Shown: piece after piece, positions 1-11,384 of the stretch
Layout of the letters: each line of letters starts with the position of its first letter
Numbering within the stretch: the stretch's first letter is position 1
Notes under the pieces: generated by a model
The model's input: only the letters and a program-made list of their open reading frames with translations
Database searches by the model: none
Told to the model about the DNA's origin: nothing
Program-made: the position numbers and the translations under genes
DNA from: Galeopsis tetrahit
Taxonomy: Eukaryota; Streptophyta; Magnoliopsida; Lamiales; Lamiaceae
Assembly: GCA_963675135.1 (NCBI GenBank)
Contig: OY776121.1
Location: 72,928,265 to 72,992,264 of the forward strand
Direction: 5' to 3'
Length of the DNA stretch: 64,000 nt

Positions 1-465
1 TGTAGAGATTCAAACTCAAAGTTGTCCTGATGAAAATTAATACTCCAATTATTACAAACTGTGTGTTGGTTGATTAAACTTAATTGAATACTACAAATTA
101 ATTAAGCCATACGTACGTACCCAAACAAAGAAATCAAGAAAATTTTCAACATTAAGGTGTACGACATGGGATCAGCTTTCTTCCTGAAAATTAAATTAAA
201 TATAATTAATAATATATTAATTTAAAGTAGTAAAAAAAAAAAAAAAAAGTAGGTACCTGTCAAGAAAGTAAGCGAATGGAGCTAGAGTGATGGTGGCGAA
301 TGCTTGGCGATAAACAACGAAGATGTAAGGATTCATTCCTCCTTTATCGATGGCTGCTTTAGAAAACATGGACATGCCTGAAAATACAATCTGTACTATA
401 ATCATTGCCAAACAAGCTTTTTTTTTCTCTAAAATATTCAAAAACCAGCTTTTGCTTATCCCCAT
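1..465 (-). CDS. WAT1-related (UMAMIT/EamA) transporter, first three exons, partial
   Basis: Exon 1 is 257-465, exon 2 is 121-183 and exon 3 begins at 26 and leaves the window. Introns are 184-256 and 27-120, with GT donors (CAG/GTACCT; TTTGG/GTACGT) and TTTTCAG or ATCAG acceptors. The reading frame is kept across both joins. Exon 1 encodes 69 residues plus two bases of the next codon. An N-terminal KKK is followed by hydrophobic segment 1 (about residues 17-36) and the family signatures MNPYIFVVYRQAFAT and LAPFAYFLDR (segment 2, about 45-66). Exon 2 gives a loop and the start of the next helix (MLKIFLISLFG). Exon 3 starts with SLNLY, as in other members. The family comprises ten-helix drug/metabolite-superfamily carriers in vacuolar or plasma membranes; WAT1 exports auxin from the vacuole and UMAMITs carry amino acids. 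The substrate here cannot be inferred. The ATG at 465 is chosen because it precedes the conserved helix at the usual distance. Confidence 0.88.
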
Positions 466-520
466 TTTATATATTTTGTATTTGTGTGTGGTGTGGGATT
501 CTATGCATAACCTCTGGGGT

Positions 521-530
521 ACTTATAAAC
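521..530 (-). promoter_or_regulatory. possible TATA box of the WAT1-related gene
   Basis: The minus strand reads GTTTATAAGT about 56 bases upstream of the ATG at 465. This allows a short leader starting near 490. It is the only TATA-like match at a suitable distance, but the region is AT-rich, so this is tentative. Confidence 0.3.
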
Positions 531-620
531 AAACTTACTTACCAACTCCTTTTTTTTTTTTTTTAAATAAATGTTCTTTTTTTACTTCAAATATAATTTT
601 TTATTGGTTTTAATTATAAC

Positions 621-885
621 GTCACGAATTTTATGTTAATTGCAGTTTAATCTACATAATTGGAGTCCGTTGTTATAAAGTCCTGAATCACAATATACAA
701 CACCACAATAAATCAAAATATATTGTTTAAGGTCTAATAACGTTGGATTCGATCGATATTCAGGCAAAAGAGATGCTACCTACGTACATAGAATTAGTTT
801 CAATTGAAAATAAGTTAAGTTGATGTTTGATCTAATGTTTAAGTCCAATTCTCTAAATTAAACTGCAATTAACATAATTGCCGTG
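621..885. mobile_element. foldback MITE, about 265 bp
   Basis: The left arm (about 621-665) and right arm (about 841-885) are inverted copies sharing ATGTTAATTGCAGTTTAAT and the outer TCACG. The loop is AT-rich with no coding potential. No clear target-site duplication was found, so the superfamily is undetermined. Confidence 0.55.
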
Positions 886-2356
886 ATTTTAGCCGTTTTT
901 TTTTTTTTTTTTTTTATCTTGATCTATATACACTACAAAAAAAAAAAGCTTAATTTTGATACCGAAATTTTGAGACGGACACCTAATCCGTCTCTAATAG
1001 ATACGAATTTGTTAAAAAATCGAGATTTGAAACCGAAAATAAAACCGTCTCTCATTATAAACAAATTAGATACGGCTTTTAGTTTCAAGAGTTTTAGATA
1101 CGAATTTGGGACTTGGGAGAAATAAATCCCTATATATATATATAGAATTGAGAATATGTACGGGTGAATTGAGTTATATTAATTAATTTATTACTTTTTT
1201 ATAATTAATAAATAGTAAAAATAAAAAAAATCAATTAATATATCTTCTATGTATGGATAAAGATAAATGTTAGAATAATTTTTAAAAGTTTTTAAATATC
1301 TTGACCATTAAGACTTATAAAGAAATTTGTATAGTATTTTTAAAAAAGTTTTAGATTAAAAAAAAATTATATCATCAATTTAGAAAAAGTATAAATACGT
1401 GAAGCATTGCAAATTGTAAAAGTCATTGTTTGGAAGTGATACAAGTTAGTCTAAAAATTGTTTCATTTAATTTTACTAAATTAGTCTAAAAATTGTTTGG
1501 GAGTAATACAAATCTAAAAGTTGTTTGGAAGAGATATAATAAGTTATCTAATTTACAGAAATTGAATTCATTTACTTTTACAAAATTTTAAAAAATATAT
1601 CATTTCGTGTCAAAATGGGTGAGACGATTACGGGGTTGTGGAGACGAGCAATGTGTGTGGAAATTAAGGATTTCAGGTGTTTTAGGCTATAAGGTGGGGA
1701 AATTAAAAATTCCAAGTGTTTTAGGCTACTTGAAAGGGCAAAGGCAAATACACACTCAGTGTAGAGTTGGTCAACAGACGAAGAGTAAAAATATTTAATG
1801 ATCTTAGCAAAGGGCCACTATTATTCAAATGTGATTGGTTTGATCACACCTCATTAGAAACAAAAATCCATTCGAATTACAAGTTTGTGGATGTTCATCA
1901 CCTATATATCAGGAGGACCACGTAACAACAAGTAACCATGAATGGATCGTTGTTTGCAAAGTAAAGGCAAGATTCTCAGTGGAAGGCACTACAAATAAGT
2001 TTAAAAAAAATAGAGACCGAAACTAAAATGTTTGAGGGAGATTTCAATATTTTTTTTAGATTTAACGGTTACAAATAGTGATTTGATCGGAATTGAAAAC
2101 GATGATTTTATATATGTTAAAATATTATGCATAGTTCTTAGTATTTTACAACTTATGCTTTTGACGACCGTGAGTAATTACAATTTTTAGAAATTAATAA
2201 AAAAAATTACATTTACAAATTTAAAAGTTATAATTTAAATACATGAGAAAAAAATAAATTATTATACATATATAATTAATATTAAAAAATAAAATAAAAG
2301 AGTTATCTGTCCTAGTGACGGTACTCAATAATGGGCACTTGCCCACTTGGGTTCAA

Positions 2357-2690
2357 TTCTCACATAGACCAAAATAATGATCAATTTAATAGTTGGAGGG
2401 GTTTGGGGGTCGGGATTGGGATGGGATGGGGTTCTCACATAGACCAAAATAATGGTCAATTTAATAGTTGGAGAGGGGTTTGGGGGTCGGGATTGGGATG
2501 GGATGGGGTCGGGCTGGATTGGGATTGGGATTATTTAATAGTTGGAGAGGGGTTTGGGGGTCGGGTTTGGGGGCTGGATTGGGATGGGATGGGGTCGGGC
2601 TGGGATGGGGATTGAGATTCGGATGGGATGGGATGGGCTGGATTGGATTGGGATTCGGATGGGTGTGCTGGGATGTATTAGGTTGTTCCT
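2357..2690. repeat. 75 bp direct repeats and G-rich GGGATGGGAT tract
   Basis: A unit starting TTCTCACATAGACC at 2357 recurs at 2432 (period 75), with a partial third copy near 2531. Each runs into GGGTCGGGATTGGGATGGGATGGGG, and the G-rich pattern continues to about 2690. Long open frames here on both strands are low-complexity by-products of the repeat, not genes. The plus strand has many G-runs and could form G-quadruplexes. Confidence 0.8.
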
Positions 2691-2894
2691 CGTTTAGATA
2701 CGGATTTAGAGACGATAAAATGTTGTATTTAAATAGAAACGACATTTGAAACGAATTTTTGACCCGGATGTAAAACGGGTCGTTTATCGCTTAGATACCG
2801 ATTTAGAGACGATAAAATGTCGTTGTTAAATAAAAACGACATTTGAAACGGATTTTTGACCCGGATATAAAACGGGTCGTTCATCGTTTAGATA
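2691..2894. repeat. 97 bp tandem repeat inside the CACTA element
   Basis: CGTTTAGATA (or CGCTTAGATA) occurs at 2691, 2788 and 2885, an exact 97 bp period. Each unit contains GAGACGATAAAATG, AAACGACATTTGAAACG and GACCCGGAT..AAAACGGGTCGTT. Two full copies and a truncated third are present. They resemble amplified subterminal binding repeats. Confidence 0.8.
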
Positions 2895-3122
2895 CGAGAA
2901 TATACGGTGTCAAATTCCGTCTCTCATTATAAACCGAAAAAAATAGGTCTCAAATCCGTCTCTTATTAGAAACAGAATTTAGAAAACCGTTCTTGACATT
3001 AGATACCATGTGATTAGGAACATATAGAAAATGGTTCCAAAATCCGTTTCTAACCTGTTTAGAGACAGTGTTTATGGTATCTAATCCGTCTCTAAATCGC
3101 AGTTTTTTTGTAGTGATATTAT

Positions 3123-3237
3123 ACTCCCTCCGTTTTTAATTTTAAGTGTCACTTTACTTTTTTTAATATTTTCAAAATAAGTGTCATTCTACACTTTTTT
3201 TTCTTAAATTTTGACAATTTTATCCTTATATATTATA
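3123..3237. repeat. one-sided Stowaway-like MITE end
   Basis: The sequence starts ACTCCCTCCGTTTTTAATTTTAAGTGTCAC, a typical terminus of plant Stowaway-like elements, but no matching right end was found. The intact MITE at 3238 directly abuts it. Confidence 0.45.
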
Positions 3238-3471
3238 CTCCCTCCATTTTCTTTACATTGATTTAAGTTTTTTCCCTTTTGAATATAGTACTATATAATA
3301 AATTATGATATATCTTAATTATTGTATACTTGAATATCACCTACAATATTGGTCATATTCATTACTAAACATAAATTTAGTATTAAAATTAGTAGGTTAA
3401 AATGATCAATGATTATATATCTTAATTTGTTGAAAATTGTTAAAATAACCCTTAATTAAAAGTGGAGGGAG
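3238..3471. mobile_element. Stowaway-like (Tc1/mariner) MITE, 234 bp
   Basis: Terminal inverted repeats CTCCCTCCATTTTC (left) and the inverse AGTGGAGGGAG (right) are flanked by TA at 3236-3237 and 3472-3473. The interior is AT-rich and noncoding. Confidence 0.85.
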
Positions 3472-3473
3472 TA

Positions 3474-4161
3474 ATATTTTAGAATTTGTTGATTGGTAGG
3501 TTTATATATGTCTAGTTTTAGAATTATGAATGTGAGGTCTGATATGACACCACTTCAATAAATGGGCAGAACATGCACAGTATGGAAGAAAAATAAGTAT
3601 ATATATAATTGGTACTTATTTTACCACTTGAGATTGAACCAAATATATATAATTGCGCTGTTGAAACCGATCGATGCCCGATTTTTATCACTTGGGCCTT
3701 GTGTTGGAAATGAATTGAAGCCACGTGTACTGGTTTATATTCATATGCAAATTAAGTTTCTATAGTACTCTGTCTAATTAAATTGGAGTTAAATTGTGAG
3801 AATAAAAATATTTCCTCCATTCTACAATATGTTTTTTTTTAATTAAGAAGTATATATTAATAAGTTTTCTCTCAATTAATTAATGATTTTAACTTACCAT
3901 AACGGTAAATTAAAAATCAGAATTTTCTAAAATCAAAAGAAGGGTGAAACGGAAAGGTGTTCAAAAAAAGACAAAAATATTATGTAATTGTATACTTGCT
4001 AAAACATCATTTATTAGAAAATAGAGTACGTGAAGGTTTAACTAATCTACGCAAGTATAATATCTCGAAGGATTCTCTTTGCAAAAACATCATTTATAAG
4101 TCACGATATATATTATGTTCTTTACTTAAAAAAAAAAAAAAATGAAAAACTCAATGTTATT
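3474..4161. other. unclassified AT-rich intergenic sequence
   Basis: No gene, RNA or repeat boundary is recognisable. Short open frames here lack codon bias or family motifs. An imperfect Stowaway-like TCCTCCATTCTAC occurs near 3813 without a partner. Confidence 0.5.
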
Positions 4162-4262
4162 CACTACTACATATTTGGTTTTGGAGAGCTTTTAGAAGAG
4201 CTCTCCAAGTGAGAGTTGTCCAAGCTAAATTGCACTTGAAGCCCTTAAATTATGTAGTAGTG
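4162..4262. mobile_element. 101 bp mini-CACTA MITE
   Basis: Terminal inverted repeats CACTACTACATA and TATGTAGTAGTG are flanked by the 3 bp duplication ATT (4159-4161, 4263-4265). The interior contains the palindrome GGAGAGCTTTTAGAAGAGCTCTCC. A longer relative lies at 40138-40291, which shows this is a repeated family. Confidence 0.8.
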
Positions 4263-4265
4263 ATT

Positions 4266-4671
4266 GTTCAGATGTTGGAAATCGATTAAATTATTGCTTT
4301 GAATTTTTTAAATTTCTGAATTTTCGAGGAACAAACTAGTTGCGTACAACCGTGAAGTAGAGGTGGTTGTCAGATTTCTCAGTCATCAGATTCCGCTTTT
4401 TTGTTTTCCGGGGAATTTGGACAAAAATTGCAATAAAATGGTAAATATATATGGGGCATAAATTACTACCCTTCTAACCTGGAGGAAAGTTGGGAAACTC
4501 AATAGATTATTACATGACTTGATCTTGTGTATATTGCAATTAGGAAATTAAGTACTAAATAAAGTGATATGACATATAAATAAAGCTCATTTGGCTGCAG
4601 AATCTTATAACTGAACTACAGTAGATGTTTACAAATCATCCCATTGTAAACTATCTCATCAATCGTTTGGC
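4266..4671. other. unclassified intergenic sequence
   Basis: No gene or mobile-element boundary is visible between the mini-CACTA element and the solo LTR that starts at 4677. Confidence 0.5.
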
Positions 4672-5159
4672 TTCAGTGTTGGGTTTTTTTAAGTACGAAC
4701 GAACACCATGTTCGTAGCAGCGGAAGTATAAAATTTTCTTTCACCAACACAAATTCCTGATATGACTGTATAACATAATTGACGGATAATTAAAACATTA
4801 ATAATCTTTACAGTAATTCGTATGCGAGATGCTGATCCTCTACTACAATATCCACGTAATTCTTGAAATTCTCTAAAAGAACTCGCTAGGAGAATTCTAT
4901 AGAGAGAACCGAAAAAATATTATGAGTGATAAAATTATTGTAACTCAAAACCTCTAACCCTAGAGGTATTTATATAATAAAACAGAAACTCTATCTGTGC
5001 ACATGGACTTGAGCCCAAGTATATATTTTACCATATTTATGATATATATAATATATCATATTATTAATTAAATCTAATTTAATTAAATAAATTATAATTC
5101 TATCCAAGAGAATTATTCCATATTTCTCCATAAATTAAATATCTTGATCAAATTAAATA

Positions 5160-6948
5160 CTCCCTCTGTCCGCCTATAAACTTTCCATTTTACCATTTTA
5201 GTCCGTTCGCCTATAAGTTTCTCATACCTTTTTTGGTAAGTACTTTTTCTTACACATCACTTTATGTCTTACTTTTTCTCTCTATTGATTCGGGTGGAAT
5301 TTGCACGTTTTAGGGGCACATGTGAAGCATGTTTTGATGTGGAATTCATTGATTTATGCATTGATTATGATTGTTTGAGCCAAAATGAGAGAAAGGTTGC
5401 GTTTTGTCGATTTTGTAGAAAATACGATGGAATTTGGAGCAAAACACCAACCATACTTTACTGGATCAGGAAGAGGAGTGCACCGTTGTATTCGTCTCGA
5501 AAAATGGAGTGGAATGAAAAAAAGAATCGAGTCAATCGGAGGTCGGAAGCTCGAGATACGAAGAGACGAAAAAACATGCCCAGGTAGAATCAACCCGGGC
5601 GGGTCAAAACGACCCGGGCAAGGCCAAAATTGATGGAGGTTCGAATTTGGCCCGGGTGAAACCCACCCGGCCGGGTGGGATCGACCCGGGCAAGGCCAAA
5701 ATTGATGTTGCTTCGACTTTTGGACGGGTGGCATGCCCGGGTGGGAGCCACCCGGCCGGGTGACCTCATTCTCGGGGGTTTTTGGCCATTTTCTCCATTT
5801 TTGAGGGACCAACTTGCAATTTTGGCATCCAAACCCTTCCCCAACACTATATAAGACCTCATTCTTGAAACCCAAGACATTCTCCCCCAATCCACACATA
5901 GTTACACATACTTGGAGGTGTTTTGGCCATATCTTCATCAATTCTTCACCAAATCAAGGAAGAAAGGATGCAATAGCTCCCAAATTCCATTCCCTACCAC
6001 ATTCTAGACTAAGCTTTCTCTTTTTTTTCCTTTTTATTTAGTTATTTCATTTGGGATTTGTAATTTGATTATGTTAGTAGTTAGCTAAACAACTTTGTGG
6101 TTCTAAGGCATTGTAAGACTTGGATTGATGTTTATGAGTAATTTCTTGCTTTAATTGGTGTTTATTTCCTATTTGCATATTCAATTATCCATTGCAAAGC
6201 ATGTTGTTAGTGGCCATAATGATTTGCTTGATTCATTGTTAATTGGGATAGTATCGAGAGATTTATTCCATTTAATCGTATGCGAATGTGCAACCCGGTA
6301 TTATTATGATCTCGAGAGAGGATTAATTATCGGAGAGGGAATTGAATGATCTTAGGAGCTATTTTAGATGGTGTAATGTTTGTGATGTAGACATACGAGC
6401 TTATATTACATTGCGTCTTTGAATTAGTTTGTATCGAGAGATCGATTAGTTCTTCTTGTGTGATCACCCTATTTGAGATAACCTTAATGGCCAATTAAAC
6501 GAGATAACTCTCATAAACGGACGTCTAAGTACTACAATCGCCTTGGAACCCACCTTTTCTCTTTGAGTTTACATCCATTTTACTTTCGTTTTGTGATTTG
6601 TATGCCATTTGATCGATTTTATCTTTGCTCTTTGTTGCTTATTCGTGACACTTGGTAGGTAACTTTAGAGTAAAACATTTTATTCAAAATTTCGATCACG
6701 TCTACTTAGAATTCGACTAGCAAACTCCACTTTTATGCTTTAACCTTCTCGTGGGATCGACCTCGTGCTTATCACGCTGCGATAGACGCCGTACACTTGC
6801 GGTTGTTTATTTAGTGTTGCATAACACGTGAATCATCTATCTCTCTCCTTCTTCCAATCATATCACTTGTAATATATCTATTATTTAATCACTTTTCTTA
6901 ATCTATGTGCCAAAAAATAACGAGAAGCTTATAGGCGGACAGAGGGAG
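5160..6948. mobile_element. Stowaway-like MITE split by an Athila-like solo LTR
   Basis: The left end CTCCCTCTGTCCGCCTATAA and its inverse at the right end give at least 20 bp of terminal inverted repeat. TA duplications lie at 5158-5159 and 6949-6950. Without the inserted LTR and one target copy the element is about 234 bp, normal for a Stowaway MITE. Confidence 0.88.
5286..6835 (+). mobile_element. Athila-like solo LTR, 1550 bp
   Basis: It starts TGATTCGGGTGG and ends CACGTGAATCA and is flanked by TCTAT at 5281-5285 and 6836-6840, a perfect 5 bp duplication. A TATATAAG box is at 5848-5855. The last ~270 bases match the inverse of the LTR at 14169 and, more distantly, the Athila LTR at 11391, which assigns the family. 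A GC-rich block at 5575-5765 carries repeated CCCGGG and ACCCGGCCGGGT palindromes. No internal domain remains. Confidence 0.88.
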
Positions 6949-8138
6949 TAATTAATTCATCCAACTTTAATTCGTAACTTAAGACTACTTGTTGTGTGAC
7001 CCATAGGCCCTCACATATCAAGCGATTAGTCAAACTAACGGTCTTAGCAGAACCCTAGACAATGAACCAGACAATCTCAATATGTGAGGTACGTTGCGAG
7101 GAAATAACAACAACCTGTAATGTGAAGCTCACAATGATATGATCCTTTCATTCACGAATACTCCGATTAAATCTAGAACATGATAATGTGTCTATTCCAA
7201 TAATTTAATCACGTTATCTCATTCGACAAATTGATCACATTGTCGCATTTGAACACCATTTCAAATGTGACGTGCATTGGCCAATGACTAACGATCCAAT
7301 TAGTTATGAGAAGACGGGTATTCTCTCTAAATCTATTTGAGGAATGAATCATATTCTTGGCTCAACTACCGCGCACACGTACTTTATCGTGAGCCCAACA
7401 CATGCCTAATAAACCCCGTGAGGAGTGCAAGTGTCGGTCATGGTCAAAGTCCATCACGCCATACATGTCGCGTGTATTGACCTCAAGTCAAAGGACATTA
7501 CATTGCTTCACAAATCGATATTCCCGTAGTCACGTAAATAGAATACACCAAACAGTTTCTCGATTGGACAAGCCAATACTCTCAACGTATCCGTGCATCC
7601 ATCATGAGATACCCAGTATCTCGTAGTTGTGAGAACCACTACATCCTCTAAGGATATGATGCAGATCGCACACCAATCTCAATCGCATCATCGATATCCC
7701 AATCTCGATGATCCTTGATTGGGGCTACTTTAAGAACCATGATATAGTCAATCGAGATCTCACATCACAATGATATCATTGGTTCATGGGAACACATATA
7801 AAAATAAATGCAAACAATCAAACATAACATTCTATAAGTGTATCACCGAATATTATTACTAACGTCAATAATACTTAAATAACTGAATATGATCAAGTAC
7901 AATGTCCTTATAATGATTGTCTCTAAGACATCTATACTAACATTCACATCAGAACAAGAATCGGTAAAAAGACCTGACGAGTCAAAATTATTTCATATTT
8001 TTTTACTTTAATTAATATTATATGAGAAGGTTATTTTAATTTATTGCATTGTTTCAACTTATCATTTTATAGCCTTTAATTATCTTAATATTTTATTTAT
8101 TTAATTTAATTCAGGTAATTAGTTAAAGCATTTTTTTT

Positions 8139-8904
8139 GAAACAAAAGGGGATTAGTTTCTATTATTACAAGAGCAAATCGAGTGTGGTAGCCCAACCAC
8201 AAAGTCCGGTGGGTCTAGCCAAGTACTAGGATTATTAAAATGACGTGCTTTCCTAGCAAGAGTATGCGCCACTATATTGGCCCTCCTATTAACATAGCTA
8301 ATAGAAACATTTGAAAAACTTGCCATCAGGTTTCGACAAGCTGTAACGTAATCTCCAAAATCGTATCCATGCTCTCATTTCCATTAATTGCGTCCACCAC
8401 CACTTTCGCGTCGCCTTCAACGGTGCAATTATCCAATCCCTGCTCTTTAAGCCAGGATAGAGCTTCAAAGTATCCCATGATCTCTCCAATTTCAACAATA
8501 AAGAGGCCACTGACCATACAGGATTTGGCCATAAGAATTGTCCCCTGTGCATCACGAAAAACTAATCTCAGGCCCATCTGCTGCAGATCATTAAAAATTG
8601 CCACATCCGTGTTAATTTTGTAGGCACCCTCCGTGGGTGGGTGCCAGGCCGTGCACCTTCTAACTTTAAGCAAATCAGTCTTAGGATTAGCCCTTTTCGA
8701 ATTCACCACTGCAGCCCATTCCAACCAGTTTCCAGCCGAGGCGTAAACGGCTTCCACGAGATTCCTGCATTCGTCTATCCATTTTTTACCATTTCGCTCA
8801 TTCCATATTTGCCAAAGAATCATACTGAAGCTCGATTTGATATTTTCGGTGGACGACTTTAACATTCGGAATATTGCATCGCTGAAGCATGTTACGACTT
8901 TAAC
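8139..8904 (-). mobile_element. 5'-truncated L1-type LINE tail, copy 1
   Basis: This is a minus-strand LINE 3' end comprising the RNase H-like domain and a short 3' untranslated region. Imperfect flanking repeats TTAAAGCATTTTTTTT (8123-8138) and TTAAAACATTTTTTTT (8905-8920), 15 of 16 identical, are the likely target-site duplication; the T-run also includes the element's poly(A) tail. A close second copy is at 24849-25606. Confidence 0.7.
8153..8865 (-). pseudogene. LINE ORF2 C-terminal RNase H-like domain, frameshifted
   Basis: The frame opens with WQIWNERN, the usual linker between the LINE zinc-binding domain and RNase H. It continues with YKINTDVAI (first catalytic Asp), EIGEIMGYFEAL (Glu) and CTVEGDAKVVVDAIN (second Asp). 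Near 8340, after ESMDTI, one base is missing relative to copy 2 and the frame shifts. The true continuation (VSISYVNRRANIVAH and the C-terminal tail) runs in another frame to about 8153. The domain would degrade RNA in the RNA:DNA hybrid during reverse transcription. Without a reverse transcriptase it is inert. Confidence 0.75.
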
Positions 8905-8944
8905 TTAAAACATTTTTTTTACATACGATATTTTCACATTTTTC

Positions 8945-11177
8945 TTTGGTAAATATGGAAGGAGCGAAACGGCCTTCCAAATACCAACGGGATGTACTTG
9001 TCCTCCTCCATATCCAAAACTACAAAGTTCACCGGAAAGGTAAACTTGTCGACTTTGACCAATACATCCTCTACTATACCCAAGGGGTATGTCATAGATC
9101 TATCAGCCAATTGGAGGCTCATCGTAGTCGGTGTGAGCTTTCCCAAACCAAGGGTCTTAAAGATGGATAGAGACATAAGGTTTATACTAGCTCCCAAATC
9201 ACATAAAGCACGTAATGTACCTCCATCTCCAATGACGCATGGCAAAGTGAAAGATTTGGGGTTCCTATGTTTTGGAGGTAGCTTAGCTTGGATTATGGAG
9301 CTATACTCTTCGTTTAAGTGCACCGTCTCACACTCCACCATTTTTCTCTTATTTGACATAATTTCTTTCAAAAACTTGGAGTAATGAGGCATTTGTTCAA
9401 GAGCTTCGGCAAAGGGGATATTGATGTGTATCTTCTTAAATATCTCCACGAACTTGGAAAATTTGTTGGCCAAGCCCTTCTTCTTCAACCTTTGAGGATA
9501 AGGAAGAGACACTAAATTCTTGCATTTGTCTTGTGGAGGAAGGGTCTCCTCATTCTTCTTCTCCCCTTCTTCCTCTTCTCTTGCCTCTTTTTCTTCCCTC
9601 ACTAGCTCTTCTTGCTTCTCTTTCTCCTGGCCATCTCTTTTGTCAAAACTCTCGGGTGCCATTACCACTTCCTCCTCTTAGGGCATCTTTGGCCATACGT
9701 AGCTTGTCCCACTCCTTAGATTTATAGCTTTGCATTGCTCCTTGGGGTTGAGCTCCGTGTTAGAGGGGAATTGCCCCGAAGTGTGTTGACTTCCAACGAT
9801 ATTGGCAAGTTGGCTCATTTGCTTTTCCATGGCTTTCATGTTGTTTACCACGTTCTTGATCATTTCCTCTTGTTCATCAAGTCTTTTCCATGTATCTCTT
9901 GGTTTCCCCCATGAATGACCCAAACATATCTTCCAAAGATAGCTTCGATGAAAGTTCAATGATCATCCCGTCTCTCACGTTGAAATTCGGTAGTGGTTGA
10001 ATAGCATTCCTTGGATTGGCATAGGAAAAGTTCTCATGTTGCCTTAAACCGGGATGATATTGGTTCGGATTAGGAGGGTTCTCACGGTTTTGCCTTTCGT
10101 TCCAACCTCTTTCTCTAAAGTTCCGGTCTCTTTGGTTGTTTATATAGTGGGCCTCTTCGTGTTGCTCATCACTTGGTCCCACTAATGCTTTGACCGTCAT
10201 TAGAGAAGTCAACTTATCCATTTTGTTGGATAAAGTGGCAAAATCTTGCGATTCTTGAGTTAAAGCAACCCTTCGGTTTTGTCTTCTCTCGGATAGCCAT
10301 TGATTCCCGTTTTTCGCCATCTCTTTCAAGAGAAAATACCATTCCCCCGTCGTCTTCCCCAATAACGATCCTCCACCTCCGAAGCATCCACCATTCCTCT
10401 CGTTCGGTGGTCCATTCCATTTTAGAAGTAGCATATGATTTGGTCTCGTGAAAAACCATGTTGTGGACAACTTCTAATCAAGTTCTTGAAACGCTCCCAT
10501 ACTTCGGCTAGAGTCATCATCATCTTGCCTAAATGAAGATATTTCCCCTCGGATTTGGATGGTCTTGCTCGGAGGGAAATACTTCATAAAAAATGCATTG
10601 ACAAGATCATTCCAATTTTCAATGGTCCTCAAATCAAGGGAGAGGTACCATTGCTTAGCTCGGTCTCGGAGGGAGAAGGGGAATAGTTGCAATCAGATGT
10701 AATCTTGGGGAACCCGATTGATCTTAACCATCCCACTTATCTCGAGGATTTTTTAGATAAGTGGAGGTTAGGATCCTCCTTGGAAAGTCCTCCAAATTGA
10801 TTGTTTTGCACCATAACAATCAAGGTCGGCTTGAGCTCGAAATTGTGAGCATCCACGGGTTCTCGACCCGCTCCTCCGTACGGCCTCGGAATCAGGCGGG
10901 AATGATCTCTCAAAACTCGGTGTGGACCATTCTCCTCATTCTTAATCGAAATTTCACCAACCCTCCGGTGAAGGTTGTCTCTCACGGCTCTTTGTTGTCG
11001 GTTTCCACCATTTCCATTCGACTCCTCAAATCCGTCAACCCCTTGGTTCCCTACTTCCCCCTCCACCTCCTCTACGATCGGATTCTCTCTTCTATTCATC
11101 TCTTCCAACTCCACTCTTCTTCTTTCAGTGTTTCTCCTTCTACAACAAGCTTCAATCTCCGGGTCTAGAGGCAACAA
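8945..11177 (-). pseudogene. Athila gag-protease, frameshifted and truncated
   Basis: The order on the minus strand is as follows. The gag N-terminus begins MLPLDPEIEACCRRRN and has Athila hallmarks FELKPTLI and NQFGGLSKEDPNLHL. Next is a capsid-like piece with LFPFSLRDRAKQWY and FFMKYFPPSKT (10474-10692, another frame). A low-complexity region and INLRSGTSY (9678-9959) follow. Last is the protease (8934-9668) with the lysine/glutamate-rich leader and the catalytic CDLGASINLM motif; DLGA is the usual form in this lineage. At least three frame changes separate these pieces. The protease frame ends shortly after PLVFGRPF because the element is truncated. It cannot be functional. Confidence 0.8.
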
Positions 11178-11367
11178 TTATTTATGGTTCCTCCTAGATC
11201 GTGTGATCATAAGCCATGTCTAACAAATGTTCAAAAGACGGTGAGAATTGCAAGTAAGATGAGAAATAACAAACACAAATATTTTTGGGATTTTTGAAGA
11301 ATAAAGAAAGCAAATAAAGTGTCTAGTCTAAAACTTTATCAACCTACACTCTAGAACTTCAAAACCT

Positions 11368-11384
11368 CCTCGGCAGCGGCGCCA
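11368..11384 (-). other. Athila primer binding site (tRNA-Asp type)
   Basis: The minus strand reads TGGCGCCGCTGCCGAGG, close to the tRNA-Asp complement used by Athila elements. It lies six bases inside the LTR end at 11391, which confirms orientation and LTR boundary. Confidence 0.8.

Larger units (their letters stand above)
931..3115. mobile_element. non-autonomous CACTA (CMC/EnSpm) transposon
   Basis: The element begins CACTACAAAAAAA and ends TTTTTTTGTAGTG, the canonical CACTA terminus. It is flanked by a 3 bp duplication, ATA (928-930 and 3116-3118). Subterminal repeats typical of the superfamily are visible: CCGTCTCT and GAGACGGATTAG motifs in both orientations at 970-1100 and 2900-3100. 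At 2185 bp it has no transposase frame, so it would need an enzyme supplied in trans. The interior contains a 75 bp G-rich tandem repeat and a 97 bp tandem repeat. Confidence 0.9.
4677..7942 (-). mobile_element. solo LTR, unclassified LTR retrotransposon, split by nested insertions
   Basis: The ends are TGTTGG and CTAACA, with near-identical flanks TTCAG (4672-4676) and TTCAC (7943-7947), matching at 4 of 5 bases. On the minus strand a TATATAAATACC box lies at about 4966-4977, followed by about 290 bp of R/U5-like sequence, which sets the orientation. Removing the insertion at 5160-6948 leaves an LTR of about 1.47 kb. No internal domain is present, consistent with LTR-LTR recombination. The family was not recognised. 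Confidence 0.6.

Noticed and set aside
883..1125. 80-codon plus-strand protein
   Set aside because: The frame starts in poly(T) and runs through the CACTA terminus and its subterminal repeats.
2331..2749. Glycine/tryptophan-rich or proline-rich proteins
   Set aside because: Overlapping frames on both strands follow the GGGATGGGAT repeat; composition, not selection, explains them.
9678..10470. Separate host coiled-coil genes
   Set aside because: They are frameshifted pieces of Athila gag in the same orientation and order.
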